Below, piece after piece: positions 8,801-13,810 of a DNA stretch of 14,314 nucleotides. The notes under the pieces were generated by a model that was given only the letters and a program-made list of their open reading frames with translations, was not told the origin of the DNA and ran no database searches. The first letter of the stretch is position 1; every line of letters starts with the position of its first letter. Location: contig JAGGWL010000124.1 of assembly GCA_021157555.1 (NCBI GenBank), positions 1 to 14,314 on the forward strand, given 5' to 3'. A program made the position numbers and the translations under genes. The stretch comes from Deltaproteobacteria bacterium. Its GTDB lineage: Bacteria; Desulfobacterota; Desulfobacteria; Desulfobacterales; BuS5.

Positions 8801-9930
8801 ATTAGTGCTTCAAGTTTTGATTCTGTTTTATCTGCCAAAAGTGTCTTCAGGATAGATTCACTGGCTGTTACACCATCAATGACAAGCAATTCAAATTCAT
8901 TGATGCCTGCCTCAGTTAATCGTTCAAGCGCATCTTCATCAACCTGCCCACCTGCTTGCACAATAGGTATATCTTTTTCTGAATCTTTTACAGTGAACGC
9001 AAAAAACCTATCAACCACATCTTCAAAAGTGATTCCAATTCTATCTATTCCAGCCGATTTAATCTGCCTAATCGCCTTTTGTGTAAAAAGACGACCTTCT
9101 TTTACCAGAATCTCACCCGTTTCCGGTTCCTCTATATCAAAAGAAGCCCGCCGTCCTTTAAGCCTTGTGTATTCAGCATCATTACCCTTAAAAATTTTAT
9201 AAAATTTTCCGTCACTAAAAAGAATTTTTTCTTTTTCATAGAAATAAGAAAAAATATCTTCGGTAGAATATCCAAATGCCCTGAAAAGAATAGTAATAGG
9301 AAATCTGCGTCGTCTATCTATTCTTAAATAAACTATATCTTTAGGGTCAACCTCCATATCTATCCACGAACCGCGTACTGGTATTATTCGGGCGGAATAA
9401 ATTACCTTGCCGCTTGAATGCGTTTTACCCTGGTCATGGTTGAAAAAAACTCCTGAAGATCGATGAAGCTGGCTTACAACAGCTCTTTCTGTTCCATTTA
9501 TTATAAAAGTACCTTTGTGAGTCATCAGGGGAATAGTACCAAAATATATCTCCTGTTCCTTAATATCACGGATATTAGAAATACCAGTTTCAATATCAAC
9601 GTCATACACAACCAGCCTGACCGTAATACTTATCGGTATTTCATATGTCATCCCACGACTTACACACTCTTCCACGCTACTCTTTACATCAACAAATCTA
9701 TACGAAACAAATTCCAGAGAAGATGTTCCTGTAAGATCAGTTATGGGAAAAACAGATTTAAACACCGCCTGCATACCGGTTTCTTCACGCTTTTCAGGTA
9801 GTACGTCCTTTTGCAGAAACCGTTTATAGGATTCCTTTTGCATTCCTATAAGATCCGGTATCTCGACAATTTTTTGAATTCTACCGAAATTTTTCCTAAT
9901 CCGCTTACTTGTCAAAGAGCTTCCAGCCAT
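5806..9930 (-). CDS. rpoB: DNA-directed RNA polymerase subunit beta
   Basis: Beta forms the second pincer of RNA polymerase, holds the rifampicin pocket and contributes to RNA/DNA hybrid binding. The 1374-residue protein has the normal proteobacterial layout, including a lobe insertion at about 225-350 and a flap-proximal insertion at about 950-1070. The rifampicin cluster is at 520-546 (GTSQLSQFLDQTNPLSETTH onward). D529, H539, R542 and S544, equivalent to E. coli D516, H526, R529 and S531, are all wild type, so no resistance is predicted. The active-site KMAGRHGNKG lies at 1099-1108 with lysines 1099 and 1107, and the C-terminal GGKAQFGGQRFGEMEVWA at 1290-1307 packs against beta'. The ATG is preceded by GGAG at six-base spacing. 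It is separated from rplL by 240 bases containing a hairpin and a repeat, and from rpoC by a structured gap. Confidence 0.99.
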   Translation of the reverse strand: MAGSSLTSKRIRKNFGRIQKIVEIPDLIGMQKESYKRFLQKDVLPEKREETGMQAVFKSVFPITDLTGTSSLEFVSYRFVDVKSSVEECVSRGMTYEIPISITVRLVVYDVDIETGISNIRDIKEQEIYFGTIPLMTHKGTFIINGTERAVVSQLHRSSGVFFNHDQGKTHSSGKVIYSARIIPVRGSWIDMEVDPKDIVYLRIDRRRRFPITILFRAFGYSTEDIFSYFYEKEKILFSDGKFYKIFKGNDAEYTRLKGRRASFDIEEPETGEILVKEGRLFTQKAIRQIKSAGIDRIGITFEDVVDRFFAFTVKDSEKDIPIVQAGGQVDEDALERLTEAGINEFELLVIDGVTASESILKTLLADKTESKLEALIEIYRRLRPGNPATQEVAQNFLDKLFFKTTYYDLSAVGRMKINQRLGFDALSDLRVLRKEDILLTTKALIHLKDTQGVVDDIDHLGNRRVRAVGELLENQYRIGLVRMVRAIKERMTLQEVDALMPHDLVNPKPVTAVVREFFGTSQLSQFLDQTNPLSETTHKRRLSALGPGGLTRERAGFEVRDVHPSHYGRICPIETPEGPNIGLIVSLSTYARVNDYGFIETPYRIVENSTVSKTIRFLDAFEEKAYPIAQANAPIDANGNYLNPLVTSRVAGEFMMVKREEIEFMDISPNQLVSVSASLIPFLENDDANRALMGSNMQRQAVPLLNSSAPLVGTGIEGVVAKDSGVTLVAERDGIVVDIDASRIIIKHDLEEKPDGNSQTSPVTIYKLAKFIRSNQNTCFNHRPIVKKGQRVYAGEIIADGPATEKGELALGKNVMVAFMPWGGYNFEDSILVSERLVRDGVYTSVHIEEFEVVARDTKLGKEEITRDIPNVGVDALINLDESGIIKLGSGVSQGDLLIGKITPKGETQLSPEEKLLRAIFGEKAGDVKDTSLRVPPGVEGIVVDAKVFSRRGIDKDERSIQIEVKEIEALEKNRDDELRITEEVFRTRVQELLEGQKCLSTVQQGEKVFIPGGGIIESSVLSEIPLELLEGIMLDDDELAEQVDTLLNIYKKQIDLCRKTCDKKIQRYEKGDDLSPGVIKMIKVYVAMKRKLSVGDKMAGRHGNKGVVSRILPLEDLPYFEDGTQVDMVLNPLGVPSRMNVGQVLEIHLGRAAKGLGDLLNRLLEENRLDDLRDKLKRIFTFKEQTELIESFDDRELIEFASNYKGGVHMATPVFDGIKENEIKDLLSEAGVSTTGQATLYDGRTGEPFNGKITVGAMYMLKLHHLVDDKIHARSIGPYSLVTQQPLGGKAQFGGQRFGEMEVWAMEAYGAAYALQEFLTVKSDDMAGRTRIYEKIVKGQNLLEPGIPESFKVLKKELMSLGLDVTLMENEI

Positions 9931-9960
9931 GGCATCTCCAAAATAATGATTGTGATGGTT

Positions 9961-10028
9961 AGGAACGAGGACGAAATAACTTTACCAACTATGCGCCTTC
10001 TTGAGGAAGTTACTCTATCCCAATTCCT
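9961..10028 (-). repeat. 68-bp palindromic repeat, copy 1 (rplL-rpoB gap)
   Basis: The arms 9961-9982 and 10007-10028 are inverted copies (15 of 22 identical after reverse complementing; 20 of 22 can pair in the minus-strand RNA when G-U is allowed, against about 16 for the plus strand). The left arm is 19 of 22 identical to that of copy 2 and 17 of 22 to that of copy 3. The 24-base centre also matches copy 3 at about 17 positions (CCAA-TA-GC-CCT-CTTG-GG pattern). The right end of the element is about 30 bases upstream of the rpoB ribosome binding site. No transposase is nearby. It resembles a REP/MITE-type non-autonomous element; that class label is inference. Confidence 0.75.
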
Positions 10029-10082
10029 TGTCAGAATGCGAATACTGAGTAAAATATCCAAATTCATGATCAAATACTATTA

Positions 10083-10121
10083 AGTGCCCGAACAAAAATT
10101 ATCAATTTTCATTCAAGCACT
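10083..10121 (-). other. Perfect 18-bp RNA stem-loop between rplL and rpoB
   Basis: The arms 10083-10100 and 10104-10121 enclose a three-base loop. In the minus-strand RNA the 5' arm is AGUGCUUGAAUGAAAAUU, and all 18 positions pair, four of them as G-U (partners 88/116, 89/115, 93/111, 94/110). On the plus strand those four are C-A clashes, so the stem exists only in the transcript sense. No U run follows, arguing against an intrinsic terminator. By analogy with the RNase III site between rplL and rpoB in E. coli, this is a good candidate for a processing or attenuation element that sets the ratio of L12 to beta. The function is inferred. Confidence 0.75.
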
Positions 10122-10170
10122 ATTTATATAAACATTTAACCGCACAAATTGATCTGTTGCAAAACAAACA

Positions 10171-10557
10171 TTATTTCATTTCAACCTGAGCTCCGACATC
10201 TTCAAGCTGAGATTTTATTTTTTCAGCCTCATCCTTCGCGATACCTTCTTTTACAGGCGCAGGAACACCGTCAACAAGAGCTTTAGCATCTTTAAGCCCA
10301 AGGCCTGTAATGGCTCTGACTTCCTTGATTACCTGAATCTTTTTATCACCAAATGCAGTCAGGATAATATCGAACTCAGTTTTCTCCTCAGATTTCTCCG
10401 CACCACTATCATCAGCAGAACCTGCAGCCATCATTGCAACTGGGGCTGCCGCAGAAACACCAAACTTCTCTTCCATCTCTTTTATCAGTTCTGATAAATC
10501 CAGAACCGACATATTACCTATAAACTCAATCACATCATTTTTTGTTATATCCGCCAT
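10171..10557 (-). CDS. rplL: 50S ribosomal protein L7/L12
   Basis: L7/L12 is the multicopy acidic stalk protein that recruits and activates translational GTPases. The 128-residue product begins MADITKNDVIEFIGNMSVLD (N-terminal dimerisation and L10-binding helices), then an Ala/Gly/Ser-rich hinge (about 36-57: APVAMMAAGSADDSGAEKSE), then the conserved C-terminal domain with KIQVIKEVRAITGLGLKDAK and the ending GAQVEMK. The ATG at 10557 is chosen over a TTG two codons upstream because GGAGG lies nine bases before it, whereas the TTG would be only three bases away. It is 81 bases downstream of rplJ, in a gap whose RNA can fold into a junction, and 240 bases upstream of rpoB. Confidence 0.98.
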   Translation of the reverse strand: MADITKNDVIEFIGNMSVLDLSELIKEMEEKFGVSAAAPVAMMAAGSADDSGAEKSEEKTEFDIILTAFGDKKIQVIKEVRAITGLGLKDAKALVDGVPAPVKEGIAKDEAEKIKSQLEDVGAQVEMK

Positions 10558-10584
10558 TATCAATTTCCTCCAAATAATTAAACA

Positions 10585-10644
10585 GCATAGTTTTCAGTAT
10601 TTTTTTATTGCTGATATAGATTTTCACATAATCCGTAACTATGC
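10585..10644 (-). other. Structured rplJ-rplL gap (closed stem with two inner hairpins)
   Basis: GCATAGTT at 10585-10592 and AACTATGC at 10637-10644 form a perfect 8-bp closing stem; the 3' plus-strand arm includes the last codons and TAG stop of rplJ. Between them the transcript can form GATT/AATC and TCAG/CUGA hairpins, giving a possible three-way junction. The rplL ribosome binding site lies about ten bases beyond the stem. The inner hairpins are only four base pairs each, so only the closing stem is well supported. A role in matching the four- to six-fold excess of L12 over L10 is plausible but inferred. Confidence 0.5.
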
Positions 10645-11163
10645 ATTTGCTTCTTTTTGATCTTTGATTGCCTGTAGTATATTCAACATTCGCCTGGGAA
10701 CATCATTCAAGGCTCTAACCAGCGCAGTTGGAACTCCATTAGCAGTTGACAGGAACTGGGCAAGAAGAACCTCACGGGATGGTAAATCAGCCAAGGCCTT
10801 AATAGCATTTAAATCAAGAATCTTGCCATTTAAAACACCATTTTTTATTTCCAGTTGTTCATGCTCTTTGACAAAACTGGTTAGCACCCTGGCCGGAGCA
10901 ACAGGATCAGTATAACTGTATGCTATAGCACTTGGCCCAGTAAAAGATTCTTTCATTAATTCTGCTTCTGTCTCCTCGCAAGCTCTAGACAAAAGGGAAT
11001 TCTTCACTACCTTATACCCTGCATCAGCTTCTCTTAATTGCCTGCGCAATGAATTAAGCGCGGCAACATCAAGACCCTTATAATCTGTTAAGATTACTAT
11101 TTGAAATTTTAAAAATTTTTCATGCAAATGTTGAACTATCTGTTTTTTATTTTCTAAATTCAT
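10639..11163 (-). CDS. rplJ: 50S ribosomal protein L10
   Basis: L10 anchors L7/L12 dimers to 23S rRNA at the stalk base, and in many bacteria the L10-L12 complex represses its own operon. The 174-residue product has the family start MNLENKKQIVQHLHEKF, then VILTDYKGLDVAALNSLRRQLREA, the KVVKNSLLSRA segment (about residues 51-61), FTGPSAIAYSYTDPVAPARVL, and a C-terminal helix that carries the L12-binding sites. The ATG is fixed by homology, and an in-frame TAG two codons upstream excludes a longer form. The only strong ribosome binding sequence, AAAGGAGGTG at 11187-11178, is unusually far away (16 bases from GGAGG to the ATG). Upstream lies a 471-base leader with a candidate L10 target; downstream is rplL after a structured gap. 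Confidence 0.98.
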   Translation of the reverse strand: MNLENKKQIVQHLHEKFLKFQIVILTDYKGLDVAALNSLRRQLREADAGYKVVKNSLLSRACEETEAELMKESFTGPSAIAYSYTDPVAPARVLTSFVKEHEQLEIKNGVLNGKILDLNAIKALADLPSREVLLAQFLSTANGVPTALVRALNDVPRRMLNILQAIKDQKEANA

Positions 11164-11177
11164 AGTCTAATGAATAA

Positions 11178-11187
11178 CACCTCCTTT
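11178..11187 (-). promoter_or_regulatory. Distant Shine-Dalgarno sequence of rplJ
   Basis: The sequence AAAGGAGGTG is nearly fully complementary to the 16S 3' end, but the gap to the rplJ ATG is 16 bases instead of the usual 5-10. The same purine stretch lies inside an eight-codon reading frame (ATG at 11190, TAG at 11167, peptide MKGGVIH) that is in frame with rplJ and stops four bases before its ATG. No ribosome binding site precedes that ATG, so the small frame may be accidental. Confidence 0.6.
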
Positions 11188-11214
11188 CATAAAATATAAA
11201 TTTCCACATGAATA

Positions 11215-11282
11215 AGGAACGAAAACAAAATAACTTCCTCAGTTTTCCCTTTTATCCTGTGGAATTAATTATATCAAAATCT
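11215..11282 (-). repeat. 68-bp palindromic repeat, degenerate copy 2 (rplJ leader)
   Basis: The left arm at 11215-11236 matches copy 1 at 19 of 22 positions (differences only G to A). The centre ends CTGTGG like the CTTGTGG of copy 3, and the right part GGAATTAATTATATC (11261-11275) is a worn version of the copy 3 right arm. The right boundary is set by analogy and is approximate. It lies between the candidate L10 leader and the rplJ ribosome binding site. Confidence 0.55.
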
Positions 11283-11286
11283 ATCG

Positions 11287-11426
11287 CAAAGACCGGAGGC
11301 AAAGTGTTAAATAGTTACAAAAAAGAATAAAGTGTATACAAAAACATTATTCCTAAAATTCTGTACTGTCTATGCTGGCCGGTCATACCATTTAAACACT
11401 AATGTACCTGCGGTCTTTGACAGATC
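11287..11426 (-). promoter_or_regulatory. Candidate L10 leader RNA with competing long-range stem
   Basis: In the transcript, CUGUC (from 11423) and GACAG (to 11366) close a hairpin containing CAAAGACCGCAGGUAC and GUAUGACCGGCC. The inner stem GGUAC/GUA...CC has a three-base UGA bulge, in keeping with the kink-turn organisation of known L10 leaders (Rfam L10_leader family). A downstream segment at 11312-11287 is complementary to the 5' half of this hairpin (11419-11390). CAAAGACCG/CGGUCUUUG gives nine uninterrupted pairs, followed by AGG/CCU, GUGUU/AACAC and AAAU/AUUU with small interruptions. The two folds cannot coexist. The position upstream of rplJ and the recognisable GACCGCAGGU core support L10 autoregulation. 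Exact boundaries and mechanism are inferred. Confidence 0.65.
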
Positions 11427-11432
11427 ATATCA

Positions 11433-11438
11433 ATTATA
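11433..11438 (-). promoter_or_regulatory. Possible -10 box upstream of the L10 leader
   Basis: A perfect TATAAT reads on the minus strand at 11438-11433, placing a start near 11426, exactly where the candidate L10 leader hairpin begins. E. coli also has a promoter between rplA and rplJ. No good -35 box is present at 16-18 bases; TTGTCC lies 21 bases upstream. The call rests on the -10 box and its position only, in AT-rich DNA. Confidence 0.35.
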
Positions 11439-11451
11439 CATGGATATCCCT

Positions 11452-11526
11452 AAGGACAGGGACAAAATAAAAAAAATCTTAAAGATACGTTTAGGCTATT
11501 TACGCTCCAAGATTTTTTATTGTATT
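11452..11526 (-). repeat. Related AT-rich palindrome, copy 4, abutting copy 3
   Basis: It begins with CAGGGACAAAATAA (11457-11470), matching CAGGGATAAAATAA of copy 3 apart from one base, and then diverges into an A-rich run. Arms around 11464-11480 (ending AAAAAAATCTT) and 11509-11520 (AAGATTTTTTAT) are inverted repeats with a two-base bulge, around a 28-base centre. It directly adjoins copy 3, so two units stand in tandem downstream of rplA. The U-rich arm in the transcript might give some terminator activity after rplA, but the U run is within the stem and not after it. Confidence 0.5.
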
Positions 11527-11594
11527 AGAAACAGGGATAAAATAACTTCTCCAAATAGGCACCTGCTTGTGGAAATTATTTCATCCCGGTTCCC
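11527..11594 (-). repeat. 68-bp palindromic repeat, copy 3 (after rplA)
   Basis: This is the best preserved palindrome. The left arm at 11527-11549 includes GGGATAAAATAACTTC; the right arm at 11572-11594 includes GAAATTATTTCATCCC. 18 of 23 positions are complementary on the plus strand, and 22 of 23 can pair in the minus-strand transcript because four of the five clashes become G-U. It has the same length as copy 1 and a similar centre (CCAAATAGGCACCTGCTTG). It lies 40 bases after the rplA stop codon. Confidence 0.75.
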
Positions 11595-11634
11595 AAATAA
11601 ATTTTTTGTTAATCTATTCTTTTATGAAAAATTA

Positions 11635-12339
11635 TTACTTAACAAAATCCTTTACATAGGCTGTATCTACGGTGATACCAGGGCCCATAGTTGTCGATAT
11701 AACAATACCTTTTACATATATCCCCTTGCTGGAAGCCGGTTTGAGACGCATTATCGTTCCGATAAAGGCTCCTACATTCTGTGTAAGCTTTTCTACACCA
11801 AAAGACACCTTACCAACGGTTGTATGTACAATGCCGGTTTTCTCTACCCTAAAATCAATTTTGCCTGCTTTAAGTTCATCAACGGCTTTAGCAACATCAA
11901 AAGTTACCGTCCCCGTTTTTGTATTAGGCATTAACCCTTTAGGACCAAGAAGTCTTCCTATCTTTCCGACCGAGCTCATCATATCCGGTGTAGCAACAGC
12001 TTTATCAAAATCGAACCATCCACCTTTAATCTTTTCCATTATCTCATCGTTCCCGACAAAATCCGCTCCAGCATCAAGAGCCTCTTTCTCCTTCTCTCCT
12101 TTTGCAAAAACCAGGACTTTAACATCCCTCCCGATTCCATTCGGTAACACCACTGTTCCACGTACCATCTGATCGGCATGTCTAGGGTCAACTCCAAGAC
12201 GGACAGCAATATCAACAGATTCATCAAATTTGGCATAAGATGAATCCAGAGAAACCTTTAAGGCTTCATCAAAATTATACCTTTCACCGGTATCTACTTT
12301 TTTTATTGATTCCAAGTACTTTTTACCACGCTTAGGCAT
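11635..12339 (-). CDS. rplA: 50S ribosomal protein L1
   Basis: L1 forms the mobile stalk at the ribosomal E site and in many bacteria represses translation of the rplK-rplA mRNA. The 234-residue product starts MPKRGKKYLESIKKVD, contains domain I residues such as ESVDIAVRLGVDPRHADQMV and the family signature GRLLGPKGLMPNTKTGTVT (about 127-145), and ends with the MGPGITVDTAYVKDFVK strand. Length is typical. An AAAGGAG lies about 12 bases before the ATG. The gap after rplK is 22 bases and the nusG-rplK gap only 15, so any L1 operator of the usual kind would have to overlap the nusG coding end or lie further upstream; I could not identify one. Downstream the 471-base rplJ leader begins. Confidence 0.98.
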   Translation of the reverse strand: MPKRGKKYLESIKKVDTGERYNFDEALKVSLDSSYAKFDESVDIAVRLGVDPRHADQMVRGTVVLPNGIGRDVKVLVFAKGEKEKEALDAGADFVGNDEIMEKIKGGWFDFDKAVATPDMMSSVGKIGRLLGPKGLMPNTKTGTVTFDVAKAVDELKAGKIDFRVEKTGIVHTTVGKVSFGVEKLTQNVGAFIGTIMRLKPASSKGIYVKGIVISTTMGPGITVDTAYVKDFVK

Positions 12340-12362
12340 CTTCTTTTAATCACTCCTTTTTT

Positions 12363-12788
12363 TCATTTAGCGACTGCTATCCCCATGCTTCTTGCCGTAC
12401 CTTCAATTATTTTGCATGCAGCTTCCAAATCATTGGCATTCAAATCGACCATTTTTAGATTAGCAATATCCTCAACCTGCTTTCTGTCTACCTTGCCAAC
12501 TCTGTCGCGTTTCGGATCAGCAGCACCTTTAGCTATTTTTGCCGCTTTTTTTAACAAAATAGAAGCAGGTGGCGTTTTAGTTATAAAAGTAAAAGTTCTA
12601 TCCTGATATACAGTTATGACAACTGGTATTATCATGCCATCATCATCTGCCGTTCTGGCGTTAAATGCCTTACAGAAATCCATGATATTTACGCCATGCT
12701 GTCCAAGCGCCGGACCTATTGGAGGTGAAGGGTTGGCTTTACCCGCCGCAACCTGCAGTTTTATCATCGCCATAATTTTTTTAGCCAT
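12363..12788 (-). CDS. rplK: 50S ribosomal protein L11
   Basis: L11 binds the GTPase-associated region of 23S rRNA and takes part in factor action, thiostrepton sensitivity and RelA signalling. The 141-residue product begins MAKKIMAMIKLQVAAGKANP, has the proline-rich hinge PPIGPALGQHGVNIMDFC (from residue 22) and the C-terminal rRNA-binding domain with KTPPASILLKKAAKIAKGAA and EGTARSMGIAVAK. The prolines of the thiostrepton-binding region are conserved. Its AAGGAGC ribosome binding site overlaps the nusG stop codon, indicating translational coupling. The stop codon is TGA, and rplA follows after 22 bases. Confidence 0.98.
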   Translation of the reverse strand: MAKKIMAMIKLQVAAGKANPSPPIGPALGQHGVNIMDFCKAFNARTADDDGMIIPVVITVYQDRTFTFITKTPPASILLKKAAKIAKGAADPKRDRVGKVDRKQVEDIANLKMVDLNANDLEAACKIIEGTARSMGIAVAK

Positions 12789-12803
12789 TTTATATCTTGC
12801 TCC

Positions 12804-13334
12804 TTATCCCTTTGAAACTTGTACAAATTCTAATTCTACTGGCGTTGAGCGGCCGAAAATACTAACCAGTACCTTTATTTTGCCTTTTTCAGCATTTACA
12901 TCATCAACTACTCCTGTAAAACCGTTAAAAGGTCCGTCAATTACACGTACCGCATCACCCTGCTCAAACGAATATTTTGGCTTGGGCTGAAGTTTACCAG
13001 CTTCCATTCTCTTTAATATCAGTTCAGCCTCTTTATCTGATATAGGTGTGGGTCTCTCCCTGCCTCCCAGAAACCCGCTGACTTTAGCTGTATCATTAAC
13101 AATATGCCAAGTCTCATCATCAAGCTCCATTCTAATGAGGATATAGCCTGGATAAAATTTTCTGGATGATGTCTTCCTTTTACCTTTGACAAGTTCTACA
13201 ACCTCCTCAGTCGGAAGAAGAATTTTATCAAATTTCTCAGGGTTAGGAGAAGATGCAATCCACTCTTCCAGAGCAGTAATAACCTTGGTTTCAAACCCTG
13301 AATAAACTTGTACAATATACCATCTAAAAGCCAT
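12804..13334 (-). CDS. nusG: Transcription termination/antitermination factor NusG
   Basis: NusG binds the beta' clamp helices, modulates elongation and pausing, and links polymerase to Rho or to ribosomal protein S10. The 176-residue product has the NGN domain from MAFRWYIVQVYSGFETKV through RKFYPGYILIRMELDDETWH (59-77) and the KOW domain starting EQGDAVRVIDGPFNGFTGVV (from residue 124), ending ELEFVQVSKG. Length is standard and no extra domain is present. AAGGAG precedes the ATG at a good distance, and secE ends 17 bases upstream. The order secE-nusG-rplK-rplA-rplJ-rplL-rpoB-rpoC is the conserved bacterial arrangement. Confidence 0.98.
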   Translation of the reverse strand: MAFRWYIVQVYSGFETKVITALEEWIASSPNPEKFDKILLPTEEVVELVKGKRKTSSRKFYPGYILIRMELDDETWHIVNDTAKVSGFLGGRERPTPISDKEAELILKRMEAGKLQPKPKYSFEQGDAVRVIDGPFNGFTGVVDDVNAEKGKIKVLVSIFGRSTPVELEFVQVSKG

Positions 13335-13351
13335 GATTATTTCTCCTTATT

Positions 13352-13738
13352 CTAGTGAAGAACAAGACGAATCAGACTTGATAAACCAATATCAATTATC
13401 CCAAGAAATAATGATATTATCAAAACCAGTATAATAACAACAACTGTTAATCCGATAGTCTGCTTTCTAGTTGGCCATGTAACCTTCTTGAGTTCAAGAC
13501 TAACTTCCCTGAAAAACTGTAACCCTTTATTCAATTTTATTGCAATTTTATTATTCGAAAAGCCACTTTTACTCAATGACCTCTTAGAAGATATAACTCG
13601 CATTTTTTTTGAAATTCCAGGCGTTTCTACAAAAAGAAGCGACTTTGCGTTTTTTACACTCCCTGATGATCCTATAATGGATACGTCTTTTGTTTTCTTT
13701 TTTAAATGCGTTAGTTTTTTTCTTTGTAACCGGCCCAT
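13352..13738 (-). CDS. secE: Preprotein translocase subunit SecE
   Basis: SecE clamps the two halves of SecY in the membrane translocon. The 128-residue product has an unusually long basic N-terminus (residues 1-70, rich in Lys, Arg and Ser, MGRLQRKKLTHLKKKTKD at the start), then the conserved amphipathic segment FFREVSLELKKVTWPTRKQT (75-94) and one hydrophobic membrane span (about 96-118). Only this single-span core matches the short bacterial SecE; the N-terminal tail has no domain I recognise. The ATG at 13738 is chosen because AGGAT lies at a suitable distance. An upstream in-frame TTG (13792) has its purine stretch directly adjoining, and would add FFRFGWVRII-type sequence not seen in SecE. 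It lies 72 bases after tRNA-Trp and 17 bases before nusG. Confidence 0.92.
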   Translation of the reverse strand: MGRLQRKKLTHLKKKTKDVSIIGSSGSVKNAKSLLFVETPGISKKMRVISSKRSLSKSGFSNNKIAIKLNKGLQFFREVSLELKKVTWPTRKQTIGLTVVVIILVLIISLFLGIIDIGLSSLIRLVLH

Positions 13739-13810
13739 TATAATCCTAACCCAGCCAAACCTGAAAAAAATCTTTTCGGATATCCCAATCAATCCTCTTC
13801 AGTAAAAAAA

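Noticed and set aside
6317..9801. Several plus-strand frames of 80-125 codons opposite rpoB
   Set aside because: They are antisense shadows of a highly conserved coding gene, with no family match and no start signals.
10030..10160. A promoter for rpoBC in the rplL-rpoB gap (for example TTGCAA with TTAAAT)
   Set aside because: Each box matches the consensus at only four of six positions in very AT-rich DNA, so it is no better than chance.
10558..10563. rplL starting two codons earlier at a TTG
   Set aside because: Only three bases separate it from GGAGG, while the ATG at 10557 has nine, and L7/L12 proteins usually start at the equivalent MADIT position.
9961..11594. Repeated palindromes as a possible CRISPR array
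   Set aside because: The units are 68 bp, diverged and scattered across two gaps, lack regular unique spacers and have no cas genes nearby.
11332..11934. A 200-codon plus-strand reading frame across the rplJ leader and rplA
   Set aside because: It is antisense to rplA and to the structured leader, has no ribosome binding site or recognisable domain, and is Cys/Tyr/Phe-rich like other antisense frames in AT-rich DNA.
12789..12803. L1 translational operator before rplK
   Set aside because: The nusG-rplK gap is 15 bases, too short for the known L1-binding fold, and I saw no rRNA-like L1 site in the nusG end.
13739..13792. Longer SecE starting at the TTG at 13792
   Set aside because: The purine stretch directly abuts this TTG, the added residues do not fit SecE, and the ATG at 13738 has a correctly spaced AGGAT.
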